From an uncultured Saprospiraceae bacterium (GTDB taxonomy: Bacteria > Bacteroidota > Bacteroidia > Chitinophagales > Saprospiraceae), in contig CAKZSH010000116.1 in NCBI GenBank assembly GCA_937918905.1, positions 1 through 42,086 on the forward strand: 42,086 bases of DNA, given 5' to 3'. The notes below the pieces were generated by a model, which saw nothing but the letters and a program-made list of their open reading frames with translations, was not told the DNA's origin and did no database searches. This document shows positions 16,407 through 25,467 of this stretch, piece by piece; within the stretch, counting starts at the first letter, position 1, and each line of letters opens with the position of its first letter. Made by a program: the position numbers and the translations under genes.

Positions 16407-17279
16407 GTGAATACAAAAATAAAATATCATTCCGTAGCAGTCCGCTGCTCGAAACTCCCTATGGTACATTGGGCTCAACCTGCAGATGAAATATTTCATC
16501 GATGGGAAGGGACCCAGGTTTGGTTGATTGATAGTAATGACTTTTCAATTGAGCAGGTTAGATTTTATGCGCAAAAGTTATCTCATAAAGAATTGGATAA
16601 GGCGAGTCGATTCCATTTTGATAAAGATCGAATTCAATATATTTTGACGCATGGGATTTTGAGGGAGTTGTTGGGGAAATATTTTAAAGTTAATCAAGGT
16701 ACTTGTGACTTTGAATTGGTTTTTGAGGAAAATGAATTTGGGAAACCGTTTGTGGCAACGAGTCACAAGGTGACTTTAGAGTCACCTTGTGACTTGGATA
16801 CGAAATTAGAATTCAATATTTCCCATTCAGGAAATATGATTTTAATGGGATTTCGCTTTTGTAAAAACAATGATTTAAAAACTAATCCCCAAATAGGAGT
16901 AGATATAGAAAAGATAAAACCTGATTTTGATTTTGAATTAGTGCTAGATGAATTTTTTACTCAAGAGGAACAAGAAGCGATTTGGGAAAGTAAAAATTCA
17001 ATAGAAACATTTTTTAAATTTTGGACTCAAAAAGAAGCTTTAGTCAAAGCAACAGGAACAGGTTTAACAGATGATTTAAAATATTATAATTTATCCAATA
17101 AAAAAGAAAACCAATTACGATTGGATGAAAATGCTTTTGGAAAATTTTTAACAAAAGAAATTTTTATTCATTCATTTAAAATAGACAACTCCCACCTCTC
17201 AAATAGAGAAACATTTGCTGGGAGCATTGCTTTATTAGAAACCGATTCAGAATTAAATTTTTTCCGATATAACTACTAA
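16407..17279 (+). CDS. 4'-phosphopantetheinyl transferase (Sfp type)
   Basis: 290 residues from a GTG; the ATG at 16461 (residue 19, MVHWAQPADE) is an equally good or better start because the first 18 residues look non-conserved. The enzyme moves phosphopantetheine from CoA to the carrier-domain serines. Motifs in order: RFHFDKDRIQYILTHGILRELL (P1-like), FNISHSG, GVDIEKI with the metal-binding acidic pair, and FFKFWTQKEALVKATGTGL with the W-x-x-K-E-x-x-x-K signature. The length is slightly above usual, partly because of a palindromic insertion (16761-16794) between FGKPFV and FNISHSG. It lies 0.3 kb after the synthase on the same strand and surely serves its five carrier domains. Confidence 0.93.
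   Translation: MNTKIKYHSVAVRCSKLPMVHWAQPADEIFHRWEGTQVWLIDSNDFSIEQVRFYAQKLSHKELDKASRFHFDKDRIQYILTHGILRELLGKYFKVNQGTCDFELVFEENEFGKPFVATSHKVTLESPCDLDTKLEFNISHSGNMILMGFRFCKNNDLKTNPQIGVDIEKIKPDFDFELVLDEFFTQEEQEAIWESKNSIETFFKFWTQKEALVKATGTGLTDDLKYYNLSNKKENQLRLDENAFGKFLTKEIFIHSFKIDNSHLSNRETFAGSIALLETDSELNFFRYNY
16761..16794. repeat. Palindrome in frame inside the phosphopantetheinyl transferase
   Basis: Perfect 15-bp arms (16761-16775 and 16780-16794, 4-base loop) built on AGTCACAAGGTGACT. They are translated as SHKVTLESPCDLD in the loop between the GKP and NISHSG motifs, where Sfp-type enzymes normally have a few residues. The reading frame is kept. Confidence 0.85.
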
Positions 17280-17324
17280 GACGAATATTTAACAAGCAAT
17301 TATAAAACTTAAAAATCACACAAA

Positions 17325-20300
17325 ATGATGTCTCATTTTTATTTTCATTTGAAAAAGATGACCCCCTGTCTCTTATTTGCATTTTTGATGTTGGTAAATT
17401 TTACAACAACATATGCACAACCAACTGGATTTATAGGAGGTGATGACCTTGCAGTCGGATGGCAATTGCCTGACAATACTTTGGAAGACCCACTTCCTCA
17501 ACATTTATTACCTTGGAATAGGGGCGTTCAAGCGCAAACAATTACCTTCCCAGCGATACCTAACAAAGTAACCACGGATGCTGATTTTACACTTGCTGCA
17601 ACTGCGAGTTCTGATTTGCCAGTTAGTTATTCCATCGTTTCAGGGCCAGCGACAGTTTCTGGAGATACCATTTCTTTAGATGGATCAGCTGGAACGGTAA
17701 TAGTTAGAGCTACGCAAAATGGAAATGCAAATTATCTTCCAGCGACAGCAGTTGAACGCTCATTTACAGTTTTACTTCCAAATGCCATTTTACAATCAGA
17801 AACAGCAGTCGTAAATAATGTGGGAAGTACATGGCAAACCATTAATTTAAATAATACTTATAATTCTCCAATTATAGTTGCTACACCTGTTTTGGAGTTG
17901 AGTACTAATTTACCTGTAGTGACTCGTGTGAGAAATGTTACTGGAACAAGTTTTCAATTAAGAGTTCAAAACCCATCTAACTCGGTAGTAAGTGGATATA
18001 CTGTTTATTATATGGTAGTAGAGGAAGGTGTTTACACTTCCAGTAGTGATAGCGTAAAAATGGAAGCAGTAAAAGTTATTTCTACTTCAACTGCAAGAAG
18101 TTCTAGTTGGACTTCGGAATTTAGAAGCTATAACAATACATATACAAATCCTGTAGTGTTGGCACAAGTAATGAGTCATAATGATTCGAATTGGTCAGTA
18201 GCACACATTAGTGGTGCTTCTCGAACTGAACCACCATCATCAACTCAATTATCTGTAACTAAGCATATTGGAGCAGACTCTGATATTACTCGTGCTGACG
18301 AAACAATAGGATACATCGTGATTGAAAGTGGAAGTGGTACATTCAATGATTTGAATTATACCGCAGCAAAAGGTGCCGATATTGTACAAGGAGTAGATAA
18401 CACTTCAACAGGATATACTTATCCTATTTCAAATATTGCAAATCCTACATCTGCAATTTTAACGAACCTGGGTGAAGATGGAGGTGACGGAAGTTGGCCA
18501 GTTTTATATGGAAATAATCCTGTTTCATCAAGTGAAATAAAATTAGCAGTTGATGAAGATCAAATATCAGATATAGAACGAAGTCATACCTCAGAAGAAG
18601 TTGGATATATTGTTTTTGAAAATGTAAATCAACCAACGTCTTTTGTTTCATTTAGTATCGAGACATCATTGTTGTCGAACACAGATTTCCATAGTGGAGT
18701 AGCGATTGGAATTGCAGATATGAATGGTGATAATAAAGATGATATTATTCGATTGGATGATGCAAAAAATCTAAATATCGAATATCAAAATAATCCAAAT
18801 GCTTCTTTTTCTAATTATAGTTTTGGAGCAGTAAGTTCATCCAATCAATGGAGTCTTTGTATTGGAGATGCTGATGAGAATGGATATAACGATGTCGTTG
18901 TAGGAGGAAATTATGATAATATCAAATTGCTTAAAGCAAATAATAGTGGTAGTGCTTGGACTTCTTCAACACTTCCAAGTTCCGATATTTTTATTCAAGG
19001 TTCTAATTTTATCGATATCAATAATGATGGCGCATTGGATATTTTTGCTTGCCATGATGATGCAGAATCCCGTAAATGGGAAAACAACGGAAGTGGAACT
19101 TTTACCTTAAATAACAATCTAATTCCAACTATCACAAATCCTACGAGCGACAACTCTGGTAACTACGCAAGTATCTGGACGGATTATGATAATGATGGAG
19201 ATTTGGATTTATATATTTCAAAATGTAGGGGAGGAGTAAGTAATCCAATTGACCCACGTCGGATTAATCAATTGTTTCAAAATGATGGAAACAATAATTT
19301 TACAGAAGTAGCAGCAGGAGCAGGATTGAAAATTGGAGATCAAACATGGAGTGCTGATTTTGCAGATATTGATAATGATGGCGACATGGATGTTTTTATG
19401 TTAAATCATTTTACGCCAAGTTTATTATTTGAAAATAATGGTAACGGAACATTTACCGATATTACTTCGGGAAGTGGTTTAGATCAGAATTTAGATTTGT
19501 TTGGTATTCAAGGCATCTTCCGAGATTTTGATAATGATGGATTTGTAGATTTAGTAGTTACAGGTACGGAACATCGAATATTTAAAAATAATGGTAACAG
19601 TACATTTACACAAATTGCCAATCCATTTAATTCTAACTGGATAGAGTCATTGGCAATTGGAGATTTGAATAGTGATGGATTTTTAGATATTTATGCAGGT
19701 TATGCAAATTTGTTTAATAATCCAAGTACGATTGATGACCAATTATTTATGAACCAAGGGAATGGTAATAATTGGATTCAAATTGATTTGGAAGGTACAG
19801 TAAGTAACCTCAACGGAATTGGAGCAAGAGTAGAATTATTTGGTAGTTGGGGAGAACAAATCAGAGAGGTTCGTTCAGGTGAAGGTTATGGAATTCAAAA
19901 TTCTTTCCTTCAACATTTCGGATTAGGTAACGCTTCGCAAATTACAAAAGTCGTAGTTAAATGGCCTTCTGGAATCATCAATGAAGTGAATACTCCTTCC
20001 ATTAATCAAGTGTTGACTATCATCGAGGAAGAAGCTCCAACTGGTTGTACGACAACCACTAATTTAGCATTAGACAAACCCGCTACGCAATCAGGAACAC
20101 AATTAGGTGCAGAAGCAAGTCGAGCAGTTGATGGAAATACAGATGGAAATTTTTGGAATACAAATTCAGTTTCTTTAACCAATTGGGTAAGTAATGCCTG
20201 GTGGGAAGTTGATCTTCAAAATGTATCTCAAATTGATGAAATCAATCTTTGGAATAGAACTGATTGTTGCGAAAACCTATTTGCAGATTTTTACATTTTT

Positions 20301-22295
20301 GTTTCTAACACTCCTTTTACATCTACGAATTTGAATACAACTTTAAATCAATCAGGTGTCAGTAGTTATTTGGTAAGTGGGGCAGCAGGATATCCAACTA
20401 CTCAAGCAATCAACACCACAGGTCGTTATGTTCGAGTTCAATTGACTGGTGCATCCTATCTTGCTATTGCAGAAGTTGAGGTGATAGGTTGTGTAGATAA
20501 TAGTGGTGGGCCAATCAATCAAACGATTACTTTTGACCCGATTCCGAATAAGTTGACAACGGATAATCCATTCGCTCTTTCAGCTACCTCGACATCAGGT
20601 TTAGCCGTAAGTTATAGTATAGTTTCAGGGCCAGCGACAGTTTCGGGTAATACCATTACATTAACTGGAACAGAGGGAACTGTAGTTGTAGCAGCTGACC
20701 AAGCAGGGAATGCGCAATTTAATCCTGCGCCTACGGTGACGCAAAGTTTTGATGTCATCGAACCACAAGTTGGAAGTTGTGCTATCATGTCTAATTTAGC
20801 ACTTGACAAACCTGCAACACAATCAGGAACACAATTGGGAGCAGAAGCGAGCCGAGCAAATGATGGAGATACGAACGGAAACTTCTGGGGAGGCAATTCA
20901 GTTTCTTTAACCAATTGGGCAGGCAATTCATGGTGGGAAGTTGACCTTCAAGGATTAGGAAATATCGAAACGATAAACCTTTGGAATCGAACAGATTGTT
21001 GTGATGATTTATTTGGAAATTATTACGTATTTGTTTCTGATGTACCTTTCGCTTCGCAAAATTTAAACACTACATTAAATCAAGCAGGGGTAAGTAGTTA
21101 TTTAGAAACTGGTGCAGCAGGAACTCCATCGACTATAAATATTAACCGTTCTGGAAGATATGTTCGAGTTCAATTGGTTGGTACTTCTTACTTGGCGATA
21201 GCGGAAGTTGAAGTGATGGGATGTATTGATAATAGCGGAGGTCCCATTGATCAGACCATTACTTTTGATCCTATTTTGAATAAGTTAACTACCGCAGCGC
21301 CATTCGATATTTCTGCAAGTGCAAGTTCAGGTCTGGCGGTGAGTTACACAATTATTTCAGGGCCAGCTACCATTTCAGGAAACACCATTACATTGACAGG
21401 AGCAGAAGGAACAGTTACTGTTCGAGCAAGTCAAGCAGGGAATGCACAATACAACCCAGCATCAAGTGTGGACCAAAGTTTCGATGTAACAGAACCACCT
21501 ACAGGATTTTGTACTTCCACTTCAAATTTAGGAATTGGAAAAACTGCGACACAATCAGGAACTCAACTTGGAGCCGAAGCAAGTCGAGCTATTGATGGAA
21601 ATACGGATGGCAATTTTTGGGCTAACCAATCTGTAACTTTAACCAATTGGGTAGGACAAGCATGGTGGGAAGTTGATTTGGAAGCAGTTTATAATATTGA
21701 TGAAATTAAATTATGGACACGTACAGATTGTTGCACGGAGCACTTTGCAGATTTTTATGTATTCGTTTCTGATGTGCCATTTACTTCAACAGATTTGAAT
21801 ACAACCTTAAATCAACCTGGAGTAGATAATTATTATGTGGCGGGAGAAGCAGAATTACCTACAGCACTTTCTATTGTTCGAACGGGAAGATACGTGCGAG
21901 TTCAAATTACAGGTTTTGCTTACTTGGCAATAGCAGAAGTTGAGATTATGGGTTGTTCTACAACTAACTTGGTAGATGATAATTCTAATTTAAATATAGA
22001 ACTACCGGAGGCATCACAAGCTACATTAATTCAGGAAGAACTTACAGCAAATGTTTTTCCTAATCCAGCAGATGAAGAAATAACAGTTGACTTTCAAACA
22101 CCTACGGATGATAATCTAAAAGTTATTATCCTTGATGCTAAAGGTGCTACTCTTTATAAGCATGAATTTTATGCCTATGCAGGAAATCATAGCTTTAAAA
22201 TAAATGTCTCAAAGTTTCCAATTGGTAATTATATTGTTTATCTTCAACATAATGACTTGAAAAAATCAATTCAATTTGTTAAGATAAAAGAGTAA
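17325..22295 (+). CDS. Giant T9SS surface protein with FG-GAP, ASPIC and lectin-like repeats
   Basis: 1656 residues with an N-terminal signal peptide (cut near TYA-QP; a second ATG at residue 12 is possible). Domains by eye: an Ig/SBD-like repeat (about 70-150, QTITFPAIPNKVTTDADF), repeated at 1064-1146 and 1309-1389; a region with two VxYMVVEEGVY-type modules (155-430); FG-GAP/VCBS-like repeats with calcium-binding DxDNDGDxD loops (about 445-810); a UnbV/ASPIC domain (about 815-903); three F5/8-type C or fucolectin-like domains (910-1056, 1154-1299, 1399-1544) with NLALDKPATQSG, AVDGNTDGNFW, WWEVDL and RYVRVQL; and a T9SS sorting domain (1574-1656, VFPNPADEEITV ... GNYIVYL). It is probably a secreted or cell-anchored glycan-binding adhesin. 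It lies 45 bases after the transferase gene and is closed by a terminator at 22313. Confidence 0.85.
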   Translation: MMSHFYFHLKKMTPCLLFAFLMLVNFTTTYAQPTGFIGGDDLAVGWQLPDNTLEDPLPQHLLPWNRGVQAQTITFPAIPNKVTTDADFTLAATASSDLPVSYSIVSGPATVSGDTISLDGSAGTVIVRATQNGNANYLPATAVERSFTVLLPNAILQSETAVVNNVGSTWQTINLNNTYNSPIIVATPVLELSTNLPVVTRVRNVTGTSFQLRVQNPSNSVVSGYTVYYMVVEEGVYTSSSDSVKMEAVKVISTSTARSSSWTSEFRSYNNTYTNPVVLAQVMSHNDSNWSVAHISGASRTEPPSSTQLSVTKHIGADSDITRADETIGYIVIESGSGTFNDLNYTAAKGADIVQGVDNTSTGYTYPISNIANPTSAILTNLGEDGGDGSWPVLYGNNPVSSSEIKLAVDEDQISDIERSHTSEEVGYIVFENVNQPTSFVSFSIETSLLSNTDFHSGVAIGIADMNGDNKDDIIRLDDAKNLNIEYQNNPNASFSNYSFGAVSSSNQWSLCIGDADENGYNDVVVGGNYDNIKLLKANNSGSAWTSSTLPSSDIFIQGSNFIDINNDGALDIFACHDDAESRKWENNGSGTFTLNNNLIPTITNPTSDNSGNYASIWTDYDNDGDLDLYISKCRGGVSNPIDPRRINQLFQNDGNNNFTEVAAGAGLKIGDQTWSADFADIDNDGDMDVFMLNHFTPSLLFENNGNGTFTDITSGSGLDQNLDLFGIQGIFRDFDNDGFVDLVVTGTEHRIFKNNGNSTFTQIANPFNSNWIESLAIGDLNSDGFLDIYAGYANLFNNPSTIDDQLFMNQGNGNNWIQIDLEGTVSNLNGIGARVELFGSWGEQIREVRSGEGYGIQNSFLQHFGLGNASQITKVVVKWPSGIINEVNTPSINQVLTIIEEEAPTGCTTTTNLALDKPATQSGTQLGAEASRAVDGNTDGNFWNTNSVSLTNWVSNAWWEVDLQNVSQIDEINLWNRTDCCENLFADFYIFVSNTPFTSTNLNTTLNQSGVSSYLVSGAAGYPTTQAINTTGRYVRVQLTGASYLAIAEVEVIGCVDNSGGPINQTITFDPIPNKLTTDNPFALSATSTSGLAVSYSIVSGPATVSGNTITLTGTEGTVVVAADQAGNAQFNPAPTVTQSFDVIEPQVGSCAIMSNLALDKPATQSGTQLGAEASRANDGDTNGNFWGGNSVSLTNWAGNSWWEVDLQGLGNIETINLWNRTDCCDDLFGNYYVFVSDVPFASQNLNTTLNQAGVSSYLETGAAGTPSTININRSGRYVRVQLVGTSYLAIAEVEVMGCIDNSGGPIDQTITFDPILNKLTTAAPFDISASASSGLAVSYTIISGPATISGNTITLTGAEGTVTVRASQAGNAQYNPASSVDQSFDVTEPPTGFCTSTSNLGIGKTATQSGTQLGAEASRAIDGNTDGNFWANQSVTLTNWVGQAWWEVDLEAVYNIDEIKLWTRTDCCTEHFADFYVFVSDVPFTSTDLNTTLNQPGVDNYYVAGEAELPTALSIVRTGRYVRVQITGFAYLAIAEVEIMGCSTTNLVDDNSNLNIELPEASQATLIQEELTANVFPNPADEEITVDFQTPTDDNLKVIILDAKGATLYKHEFYAYAGNHSFKINVSKFPIGNYIVYLQHNDLKKSIQFVKIKE
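20056..21955 (+). repeat. Three lectin-domain repeats of about 0.73 kb
   Basis: The fucolectin-like domain plus its following Ig-like module is repeated with a period near 730 bases. The phrase TQSGTQLGAEASRA recurs near 20090, 20820 and 21555, and NRTDCC/TRTDCC in each copy. The DNA is clearly similar between copies but not identical, so the expansion is moderately old. Each copy keeps the paired cysteines. Confidence 0.85.
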
Positions 22296-22312
22296 CCCCT
22301 CACTCAAAATTC

Positions 22313-22349
22313 GGTGGCATTTCTGTCGGTAGAAATGTCACCGTTTTTT
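22313..22349 (+). terminator. Terminator after the giant surface protein
   Basis: GGTGGCATTTCT pairs with AGAAATGTCACC across a 6-base loop (22313-22342), followed by GTTTTTT. It sits 18 bases past the stop at 22295. Confidence 0.85.
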
Positions 22350-22395
22350 ATTGGGTTATCCCGCACTCCTTTTTCAAATTATCCTTTGTTTTCAC

Positions 22396-22464
22396 GTTAT
22401 TCAATACAGCTTTAAAGTAAGACGACTTAAAAAGTTGTCTTATTTTAAAGCTGTATCGAATAAC
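22396..22464. repeat. Inverted repeat with TATCGAATAAC arm end
   Basis: Arms 22396-22427 and 22432-22464 pair with three mismatches and a short loop. Unlike most elements here, the CGAATAAC motif sits at the outer end, not the apex. It lies between the terminator at 22313 and the DUF5691 gene. Confidence 0.75.
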
Positions 22465-22580
22465 TTGGAAATCCAAAGATTCATTTCGAGTAAAATCCAT
22501 GTTTGGATTTTGTGATGATTCAGTAATGTTTTACTTTTAGTTTTTAAATTATTAAAGATAAAACTTACACCTACAATTCC

Positions 22581-24110
22581 ATGATTTGGAAAAACCTAAT
22601 CAAAACTGCCATCAACGGAACCGACCGTTCCGAACTCTCCGAATCCACCTTGGCAGAGCTAAAAAAACTAGGTATCGATATTGACAACAAACCTGCCAAC
22701 GTCCTCCTCGAAGGAGCAACCCTTTATGCGCAAATGCGCAAAGCAGGATTCAAACCCAAACATTGGGAAGGAGAAATTCCACTACCTGCACCAAAAGACA
22801 AAACCAAAGTTTGTAGTAAAAAATCATCCGATCACTTAGCGATGATACTTAATGGCACATACTCCGCTGCGCTGGATGATTTTATCCAACACTTGATTGA
22901 AAATAAAAAAACACTTCCTCCCGAATTGCTTCCTGAATTATTAGAAAAAAGTCGAGCAGATAAAACTCTTTGGAAAAAATTACGATTTGCAATTGGCGAA
23001 CGAGGACATTGGTTGATCGAACAAAATCCAGAATGGCATTTCTTAACTGGAAAACCAAATCATGTCCCATGGGAAGATGGAACAAAAGACGAACGCCTTG
23101 CCCTACTCAAATATTTACGAACAAATCAACCTGACGAAGCTCTTGAACATATCGAATCCACTTGGGAACAAGATGATTGGCAACATCAAGTTGAATTTTT
23201 AAAAACCTTAGAAAAAAATATTTCTTTAGCGGACGAACCATTTTTAGAAAAATGTTTGGATGCAAAAAGAAAAGACATTCGCAGAACCGCTGCTTTGTTA
23301 TTAGAAAAAATAGAAGGGGCTGCATTAATGAATCGAATGTGGGAACGTCTCCAAAATTTAATCAAATTAAAAAGCAGAACAACTAAAAAAGAAAAACTCG
23401 AAGTTCAACTTCCTGACTCTTGCGATGAATCCATGCTACGAGATGGAATCGACCCTCGAAAAAAATGGTCGAAAGGAGGACTCAAAGCCAGTTACTTTGC
23501 ACAGATGTTTATCATCATTCCACCGAAACAATGGGAGTCTTTTTTTGAAAAAAAATCAGAGGAAATTATTCAAATATTTGTTCGAAGCGAGTGGGCGGAA
23601 TTATTAATCCAAGCATCCGTGGAAGCAACGATTCGGCATAGAGATGAAAGTTGGATGGAAGCCATTTGTGATTTTTATTTTAAAAATTATATCAAACAAC
23701 GTTGGGAAAAATTAGAAATGAAAGGCTTGTTTGAAATCCTATCAGATTATTTATTCAATAAATATGCAATCGAAGAATTAAAAAACTACAAAGAAATTTT
23801 GGAAAATGATAAACCCGTAGTTCAATTATTACAACTTAATAAAAGTGCTTGGGATAAAAATTTGACCTTGCTTTTGATGAAAAATTTAAAAAGCATTATT
23901 TCCCAAAATATAAATTATGGATGGAATTATATTCATTATCGAAATATGCTCGACCGTGCAGCTTATGGAAGTGATACGGAATTATATGATGTTTTAAATC
24001 GAAGTTGGGCAAATGATGATAATTATTGGACTAACTGGGGTAAAGAGATTGATGTGTTTTTGTTGGTGATGAAATTTCGAAAAGATATGGTTGAAGAACT
24101 AGGTAAATGA
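22581..24110 (+). CDS. DUF5691 family protein
   Basis: 509 residues, ATG start, no signal peptide, so cytoplasmic. The sequence IGERGHWLIEQNPEWHFLTG, the N-terminal LIKTAINGTDR and the alpha-helical leucine/glutamate-rich repeats fit the DUF5691 family, which is often encoded with SWIM-zinc-finger, MoxR-type AAA and VWA proteins. None of those partners lies in this window, so the gene stands alone here. The function is unknown; helical repeats (about 130-260) suggest a scaffold for protein contacts. The assignment is from memory of family motifs. Confidence 0.65.
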   Translation: MIWKNLIKTAINGTDRSELSESTLAELKKLGIDIDNKPANVLLEGATLYAQMRKAGFKPKHWEGEIPLPAPKDKTKVCSKKSSDHLAMILNGTYSAALDDFIQHLIENKKTLPPELLPELLEKSRADKTLWKKLRFAIGERGHWLIEQNPEWHFLTGKPNHVPWEDGTKDERLALLKYLRTNQPDEALEHIESTWEQDDWQHQVEFLKTLEKNISLADEPFLEKCLDAKRKDIRRTAALLLEKIEGAALMNRMWERLQNLIKLKSRTTKKEKLEVQLPDSCDESMLRDGIDPRKKWSKGGLKASYFAQMFIIIPPKQWESFFEKKSEEIIQIFVRSEWAELLIQASVEATIRHRDESWMEAICDFYFKNYIKQRWEKLEMKGLFEILSDYLFNKYAIEELKNYKEILENDKPVVQLLQLNKSAWDKNLTLLLMKNLKSIISQNINYGWNYIHYRNMLDRAAYGSDTELYDVLNRSWANDDNYWTNWGKEIDVFLLVMKFRKDMVEELGK

Positions 24111-24439
24111 TGCATATCGAAATTTATGAGTTGTAACCTGCACCAATCACTTTATTGAATACGGTAATTGTTCGGCTACAACTAGATGGAATTGAAAATG
24201 CATTTGTATTGTTAGGAAAATAAATCCCATAGGATAAAGTCTAATATAGATAAAGCTTTGGAGCTAGTAAAAAATGAATCTGAGAAGGTATTTTTATTAA
24301 ATAAAAAAGAAATTTTAGAATAATCTTCTCACAGTATGGGGTGATTTTTTTGTTTAGAAAGAAAGGAGATTTGATGTGAAAATCAAATAATTGTTGCATA
24401 ACATTTTATCTTTGATTTTTTTAGAAATAATAAAAGGAC
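24111..24439. other. Gene-free region with possible coding remnant
   Basis: The 329-base gap holds an open stretch without a start (about 24206-24322, plus strand, reading IDKALELVKNESEKVFLL and ending LNKKEILE-stop). It looks like the tail of a lost gene. It also holds a -7 box at 24407-24414 for the sigma factor. No repeat or RNA gene is seen. Confidence 0.3.
24407..24414 (+). promoter_or_regulatory. -7 box before the ECF sigma gene
   Basis: TATCTTTG matches TAnnTTTG and lies 26 bases before the TTG start codon at 24440. No TTG -33 element is found 17-23 bases upstream, which may mean an alternative or self-activated promoter. Confidence 0.4.
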
Positions 24440-25003
24440 TTGAGTCACTCACATAACCTACTAAAATCTATTGCAGCAGGAGACCGATCCGCTTTCCGAC
24501 AATTCTACGAATTGTTTTGTGAGAAAGTCTATAATGTTGCTATTAGTTATGTGCAAAATAAAGCTGATGCAGAGGAAGTAACTCAAGACGTTTTTACCAA
24601 AATATTTAAGAGTGCCGATAAGTTTAAAGGCACCTCGGAGGTGAGCACTTGGGTTTATCGAATTACCGTCAATACTGCGCTCAATTATCTCAAAAAGAAA
24701 AAAAGATTCTCTTTCTTATCCTTCAGTAATACCGAAATGGATCAACCTGATTTCGAACATCCTGAAATTTTATTGGAAAAAAAAGAAGATGCAAAAGCAT
24801 TATTCAAAGTAATTGATACCCTACCAGGTAGCCAAAAGACTGCATTTATTCTAAGTTTTGTGGAAGAGTTACCAAGGCAAGAAGTGGCTGATATTATGGA
24901 AACTTCTCTCAAAGCGGTGGAGTCATTGTTGCAACGTGCAAAAAGTAGTTTGAGAAAAAAATTAGAAAATATGTACCCCAACCGAAGGAAAAAGAAAAAG
25001 TGA
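24440..25003 (+). CDS. ECF-type RNA polymerase sigma factor
   Basis: 187 residues from a TTG start. TTG is forced: a stop (24431-24433) lies just upstream in frame and no early ATG exists. Region 2 (about 10-85) has YNVAISYVQNKADAEEVTQDVF and the WVYRITVNTALNYLKKKK core-binding and melting helix. Region 4 (about 120-175) has LPGSQKTAFILSFVEELPRQEVADIMETSLKAVESLLQRAKSSLRKKL, the HTH that binds the -35 element. It directs RNA polymerase to a small regulon. The next two genes encode a one-TM protein and a periplasmic CpxP-like protein, the layout of the CnrYXH metal-responsive system, so activity is probably set by an envelope signal. A palindrome (25027-25135) separates it from the next gene. 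Confidence 0.93.
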   Translation: MSHSHNLLKSIAAGDRSAFRQFYELFCEKVYNVAISYVQNKADAEEVTQDVFTKIFKSADKFKGTSEVSTWVYRITVNTALNYLKKKKRFSFLSFSNTEMDQPDFEHPEILLEKKEDAKALFKVIDTLPGSQKTAFILSFVEELPRQEVADIMETSLKAVESLLQRAKSSLRKKLENMYPNRRKKKK

Positions 25004-25026
25004 TTGTCTAACCCGTTAGTTAATGC

Positions 25027-25135
25027 TGAATGATGAGTTTTGAATTTTGAATGAGTCGAATAATAGTGATTCTCAATATTTTGACTCAATAATTTTCGAC
25101 TCATTCAAAATTCAAAATTCAAAACTCATCATTCA
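25027..25135. repeat. Inverted repeat inside the sigma operon
   Basis: Left arm 25027-25060 and right arm 25095-25135 pair perfectly except that the right arm has one extra copy of a 7-base unit (TTCAAAA). The apical stretch has GTCGAATAATAGTGATTC. It fills the 161-base gap between sigma and anti-sigma genes and could set their relative expression. Confidence 0.85.
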
Positions 25136-25164
25136 AAATTAATTAAAGCCTAAATGTATTTATT

Positions 25165-25467
25165 ATGAAAAAAAACGATAAAGAAAAATGGATAGATGAT
25201 GTTTTCGACAGCGTCAAAGGGAGCGAGCGTGCAAAGCCAAGTAAGGATTTATTTGGAAAAATATTAAATGAAATAGATGTTTCTGATGCGTCTATCATTC
25301 CATTGTTTCAATTGAGAATGCTTGCAGCAGCAGCAATTGTATTGTTGGTTTTGAATATTGCCATACTTAGGCAAAATGTTCAAAATAACAACTCAAATTC
25401 AGAGGAATGGTTAAGTGAAAAAGTAGAAGAATCGGTTATTTCTAATTATAATATTTATGCCGAATGA
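25165..25467 (+). CDS. Presumed anti-sigma factor, single-TM
   Basis: 100 residues, ATG start. An acidic-basic cytoplasmic part (about 1-47, KWIDDVFDSVKGSERAKPS) is followed by one membrane helix (about 48-67, LRMLAAAAIVLLVLNIAIL) and a short polar tail. No zinc-binding HxxxCxxC motif is present. The size and place between an ECF sigma gene and a periplasmic sensor gene fit a small membrane anti-sigma protein like CnrY, but sequence similarity alone would not prove it. Its stop overlaps the next start (ATGA), so the two are translationally coupled. Confidence 0.65.
   Translation: MKKNDKEKWIDDVFDSVKGSERAKPSKDLFGKILNEIDVSDASIIPLFQLRMLAAAAIVLLVLNIAILRQNVQNNNSNSEEWLSEKVEESVISNYNIYAE

Noticed and set aside
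24206-24322. Small gene before the sigma factor
   Set aside because: The open stretch has a stop just upstream and no start codon, so it is reported only as a possible remnant.
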